9,322 bases of DNA, taken from assembly GCA_020832725.1 (NCBI GenBank), contig JAFIEC010000278.1:1-9322 (forward strand), in the 5' to 3' direction. This document shows, piece after piece, positions 6,755 through 9,322 of this stretch; within the stretch, counting starts at the first letter, position 1; every line of letters begins with the position of its first letter. Position numbers and translations under genes: made by a program. This stretch comes from Paracoccaceae bacterium. GTDB lineage: Bacteria; Pseudomonadota; Alphaproteobacteria; Rhodobacterales; Rhodobacteraceae. The notes under the pieces are model-generated. The model was not told the origin of the DNA and did no database searches. It saw only the letters and a list, made by a program, of their open reading frames with translations.

Positions 6755-7804
6755 TCAGAAGCCGGACTTGATCAGCTCGAATTCCTGAACCATCCGCTCC
6801 CGGAACCGCACATCCAGCGGAATCTGCGCAAGCACCGGTGCCGAGATCTCGCCCAGACCAACCGCATCCAGCAGTTCGGCGTCGATCGCGGCCATGGCGG
6901 TGGCGTTGGAATGGCCATAGCCCCAGGCCTCGACGATGTATTCGGTAACCCGCGGCTCCAGCCAGGCGTTGATGAAGTCGTAGATCTGATCCTCCGAGCC
7001 GGGCCGGTTGGCCATCTTGACGAAACCGCAGAACCAGGTCGAGGAGCCTTCGACCGCCTCGCGCTGGAAGGCGATGGGATGGCCATCCTCGACAAGGCCC
7101 ACGAAGCTCTCGTTCCATGACCAGGCGATCAGGATCTCGCCCGAGGCCATGAGTTGCTGGAGCTCGGCACCGTCGTTCCAGTAGGTGCGTACATTGGCAT
7201 GGGCGGCGCGCAGCCATTCCGCGGCGCGGTCGAAATCGGCATCGGTGGCCTGGGTCCAGTCCGACACCCCGGTGGCAAGGAATGCCAGCGACCAGACGTC
7301 ATCGGTGTTGTCGGGCAGGGAAATGCGGTTGGCAAAGGCCGGGTCATGAAAGACCTGCAGCGTGCTGACGGCATCTGCGGGCACCTGATCGGTGTTCCAG
7401 GCGATCGCGGTCGCGCCCCAGTCCACCGGAATGAAGAACAGCTCATCGCCATCGCGGAACGTGTCGGAGGCAAGGAAGGCCGGGTTCAGGTCATCCAGCG
7501 CCGCGATGCGCGAGGTGTCCCACGGCACGATCAGGTCGGCGTCGCGATACTTCTGCACCATCTGCGAGCAGGGCCGCGTCAGGTCGGAACGAAAGCCCGC
7601 GCGCACCAGCTGGAACGCCTCGTCATCGTCACCGAAGAAGGAATAGGTGGGGCTGGCACCATGCTTTTCGATGAAGGCGGGAAAGAAGTTCTCGTCTTCG
7701 TAGCCCGACCAGTCGAGGATCAGCAGGTCGGTCCCGCTGGCTGCGGCGGGCGCGACGAGCGCGCCCAGCGTGACGATGGCCGTAAGGCTCTTGAGCTTGT
7801 TCAT
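6755..7804 (-). CDS. Periplasmic solute-binding protein of the ABC importer, PotD-like
   Basis: This 349-residue extracellular solute-binding protein would capture the substrate and deliver it to the neighbouring permeases. An N-terminal Sec signal peptide is clear: a basic MNKLK, a hydrophobic core and an Ala-rich cleavage region ending near residue 22. The mature domain starts with LLILDWSGYEDENFF, matching the first strand and ligand-contact loop of PotD-type proteins. IPVDWGATAIAWNTD, the acidic LPDNTDDVWSLAF and IAWSWNESFVG correspond to further binding-site segments in that family. The mature part has only two cysteines, Cys79 and Cys259, a possible disulfide pair. The start chosen is the ATG at 7802-7804, with GGGAG six bases upstream. 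An in-frame ATG eleven codons earlier would push the signal peptide inward. The gene is convergent with the ATPase gene, not in the permease operon. The ligand is probably a cationic amine, by inference. Confidence 0.9.
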   Translation of the reverse strand: MNKLKSLTAIVTLGALVAPAAASGTDLLILDWSGYEDENFFPAFIEKHGASPTYSFFGDDDEAFQLVRAGFRSDLTRPCSQMVQKYRDADLIVPWDTSRIAALDDLNPAFLASDTFRDGDELFFIPVDWGATAIAWNTDQVPADAVSTLQVFHDPAFANRISLPDNTDDVWSLAFLATGVSDWTQATDADFDRAAEWLRAAHANVRTYWNDGAELQQLMASGEILIAWSWNESFVGLVEDGHPIAFQREAVEGSSTWFCGFVKMANRPGSEDQIYDFINAWLEPRVTEYIVEAWGYGHSNATAMAAIDAELLDAVGLGEISAPVLAQIPLDVRFRERMVQEFELIKSGF

Positions 7805-7849
7805 GAAGGTCTCCCTGTCGTCTGTGGCAAGGGCCATTGCGATCGCACG

Positions 7850-7884
7850 AACCTAGGCGAGGCCGTGGCCCGGCTCAAGCCGGG
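7850..7884 (-). promoter_or_regulatory. Probable promoter of the binding-protein gene with an operator-like dyad over the -35 box
   Basis: On the minus strand, TTGAGC (7873-7878) is followed after exactly 17 bases by TAGGTT (7850-7855). Transcription would begin about 40 bases before the start codon. The -35 box lies within a perfect inverted repeat, CCCGGCT (7869-7875) and AGCCGGG (7878-7884), separated by two bases. A protein bound there would block polymerase. It was identified by eye. Confidence 0.5.
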
Positions 7885-7996
7885 GGCCCGTTTCCTGCCG
7901 TCAATTGTGATGGTGCGTGCCGGATTTGCGCCCCGGGAGGGCGGTTGCGCGTTCCCGGAACAGGGCGGGGCCGGACCTGTTGCCGGCATTGGCGGG

Positions 7997-8039
7997 TTGA
8001 CGGGGCGGTCCCGGCGCTAGATTGCGCCGATATCGGCGC
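7997..8039 (+). promoter_or_regulatory. Candidate photolyase promoter followed by a 16-base perfect palindrome
   Basis: TTGACG (7997-8002) and TAGATT (8018-8023) lie upstream of the photolyase gene. The 15-base spacer is shorter than ideal, so promoter strength is uncertain. Directly after the -10 box is the perfect palindrome GCGCCGATATCGGCGC (8024-8039), covering the expected transcription start. This is the position of a classical repressor operator. I see no close match to an RpoE-type TGATCC promoter in the gap. Confidence 0.4.
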
Positions 8040-8063
8040 GATGCGCCCTCCAGAGCCGCAACG

Positions 8064-9322
8064 ATGAACCAGACGCTATCCGAGTCCGCACCGACGCTGA
8101 TGTGGTTTCGCCGAGACCTTCGGCTGAGTGACCATCCGGCACTGCGCGCGGCATGCGCCCGGGGGGCACCGGTGATCCCCGTTTTCATCCGCGATCCGCT
8201 GGTGGATGCTCTGGGCACCGCCCCGGCCTGGCGGCTGGGGCTGGGGCTGAGCGGCTTCGGGCGGCGGCTGGATGGCGCAGGCTCAAGGCTCATCCTGCGC
8301 AGCGGGCCCGCGCTGCCGGTGCTGCGCGCGCTGATCGAGGAGACGGGCGCGCGGGCCGTCTTCTGGTCGCGCGCCTATGATGCCCCCGCGATCGCCCGCG
8401 ACACCGAGATCAAGGCGGCGCTGCGGGCTGAGGGGATCGAGGCCCGCAGCCTGCCCGGCCACCTTCTGTTCGAGCCGTGGGAAGCCCGGACGAAACAGGG
8501 CGGCTTCTTCCGGGTCTACACGCCCTTCTGGCGGGCCGTGTCGGCCAGAGAGGTGGCCGCGCCCCTGCCCGTGCCTTCGTGCCTGCCCGCACCCGGGACC
8601 TGGCCCGCGACCGAGGCGCTTTCGGATTGGGGGCTGGGACGCGGCATGAACCGCGGTGCCGCCATCGTCGCCCCCCACCTTGCCGTGGGCGAGGCTGCGG
8701 CCGAGGCGCGGCTGGAGCGGTTCCTCTCCGGGCCCGTCGAAGGCTACCGGGAACGGCGCGACCATCCTGCGGAGGAGTCCACCTCCCGTCTGTCGGAGAA
8801 CCTTGCGCTGGGCGAGATCTCGCCACGGGTGGTCTGGCATGCGGGCCTGCGGGCCCAGGCCGCCGGTGCTCCCGGTGCGGGGCATTTCCTCAGGGAACTC
8901 GTCTGGCGCGAATTCGCCTGGCACCTGCTGCATCACACCCCCCATATCGCGACACGCAACTGGCGGGACGAATGGGACATGTTTCCCTGGCGCGACGACA
9001 ATCCCGAGGCCGAACGCTGGCGTCGCGGGCAGACGGGCGTCACCCTTGTGGATGCCGCCATGCGCGAGATGTATGTCACCGGGACCATGCACAATCGTGG
9101 CCGGATGATCGTGGCCTCCTACCTGACCAAGCACCTGCTGACCCACTGGCGCGTCGGCCTGCGGTGGTTCGAGGAATGTCTGGTGGACTGGGACCCCGCC
9201 TCAAACGCGATGGGCTGGCAATGGGCCGCGGGCTCGGGGGCCCACCCGGCCCCCGATTTACGTATTATGGACCCCGCCCCCCCCCCCCCGCGGTTGCACC
9301 ACCACCTGACCGAAACCCGCCC
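8064..9322 (+). CDS. phrB: Deoxyribodipyrimidine photolyase / cryptochrome family, class I (3' end beyond window)
   Basis: The 419 visible codons encode a class I photolyase, a FAD flavoprotein that uses blue/near-UV light to split cyclobutane pyrimidine dimers in DNA. The N-terminal antenna domain opens with LMWFRRDLRLSDHPAL (residues 12-27) and PVFIRDPL. The linker is followed by the helical FAD domain with STSRLSENLALGEISPR (239-255), LVWREFAWHLL, TGVTLVDAAMREM (324-336), MHNRGRMIVASYLTKHLL (342-359) and NAMGWQWAAGSG (382-393). The start is the ATG at 8064, the first in-frame ATG before the conserved core. The ribosome site is weak, and ATG at 8100 is too close to the core. About 50-60 residues should follow the visible part. 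The conserved APYFRIFNP block expected after GSGA is badly altered from about 9240 onward while staying in frame, probably a sequence-quality effect. A cryptochrome role cannot be excluded, but CPD repair is most likely. Confidence 0.93.
   Translation, partial: MNQTLSESAPTLMWFRRDLRLSDHPALRAACARGAPVIPVFIRDPLVDALGTAPAWRLGLGLSGFGRRLDGAGSRLILRSGPALPVLRALIEETGARAVFWSRAYDAPAIARDTEIKAALRAEGIEARSLPGHLLFEPWEARTKQGGFFRVYTPFWRAVSAREVAAPLPVPSCLPAPGTWPATEALSDWGLGRGMNRGAAIVAPHLAVGEAAAEARLERFLSGPVEGYRERRDHPAEESTSRLSENLALGEISPRVVWHAGLRAQAAGAPGAGHFLRELVWREFAWHLLHHTPHIATRNWRDEWDMFPWRDDNPEAERWRRGQTGVTLVDAAMREMYVTGTMHNRGRMIVASYLTKHLLTHWRVGLRWFEECLVDWDPASNAMGWQWAAGSGAHPAPDLRIMDPAPPPPRLHHHLTETR
9240..9322 (+). other. 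Degraded 3' edge of the photolyase frame with a 13-C run
   Basis: From about 9240 to the end, the photolyase frame stays open but loses family identity. The expected APYFRIFNP block reads APDLRIMDP. A run of 13 C (9277-9289) follows, encoding consecutive prolines, and then RLHHHLTETR where a sequence like RFDPDLTYTR would be expected. Many differences are explained by single-base changes, such as GAC read as CAC or TAT as GAT. TTA, CGT and ATT codons appear together although such A/T-ending codons are uncommon in the rest of the window. This looks like low-quality sequence at a contig end. Real mutation is the less likely alternative. Confidence 0.6.

Noticed and set aside
7154..8020. Plus-strand open frame across the binding-protein gene and the intergenic region
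   Set aside because: It is opposite a binding protein with a clear signal peptide and family motifs, and the translated product has no recognisable domain.
7805..8063. RpoE-type (singlet-oxygen) promoter for the photolyase
   Set aside because: No convincing TGATCC box with a correctly spaced -10 was found. TGATGG in this gap is not an adequate match.
8283..9146. Minus-strand open frame antisense to the photolyase gene
   Set aside because: The photolyase on the plus strand has continuous family motifs. The antisense product is low-complexity and unmatched.
1..9322. CRISPR array, insertion sequence, prophage or toxin-antitoxin pair
   Set aside because: I saw no regularly spaced repeats, transposase motifs, phage genes or paired small ORFs with plausible ribosome sites.

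Overview
The window is G+C-rich (about two-thirds by eye) and has the codon bias of an alphaproteobacterium. The protein sequences and the TTGAC(G)/TAGxxT-style promoter candidates suggest Rhodobacterales or a close relative. This placement is inferred from family resemblance, not from a search.

Layout. The left edge holds the 3' end of recF, then a complete tRNA-Asp(GTC). A small flavin reductase gene follows on the minus strand. It is divergent from a plus-strand run of five genes: a class III PLP aminotransferase (TTG start), an agmatinase-family ureohydrolase, two PotB/PotC-like ABC permeases and a PotA-like ABC ATPase. Four of the five are joined to a neighbour by stop/start overlaps. 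The only real gap is 92 bp, between the ureohydrolase and the first permease. The matching periplasmic binding protein (PotD-like) lies just beyond on the minus strand, convergent with the ATPase gene, and a strong GC hairpin separates the two stops. After a divergent regulatory gap, a class I DNA photolyase gene runs off the right edge.

How the genes work together. The binding protein, two permeases and ATPase form a complete type I importer of the polyamine/opine/phosphonate class. The ureohydrolase would convert agmatine, or a related guanidino compound, to urea plus an amine such as putrescine. The aminotransferase would then move the terminal amino group to pyruvate or another keto acid, giving an aminoaldehyde. 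The cluster therefore reads as uptake and catabolism of a guanidino compound or polyamine. The exact substrate cannot be read from the sequence, and no aldehyde dehydrogenase or dedicated regulator lies in the window. The flavin reductase may be a co-regulated neighbour, but no flavin-dependent monooxygenase is present.

Oddities. The last ~80 bases degrade abruptly inside an otherwise perfect photolyase reading frame and include a 13-C run, which most likely reflects a poor-quality contig end. Three clean inverted repeats lie in the divergent intergenic regions and are operator candidates. I found no CRISPR array, insertion sequence, prophage gene or obviously new defence system.
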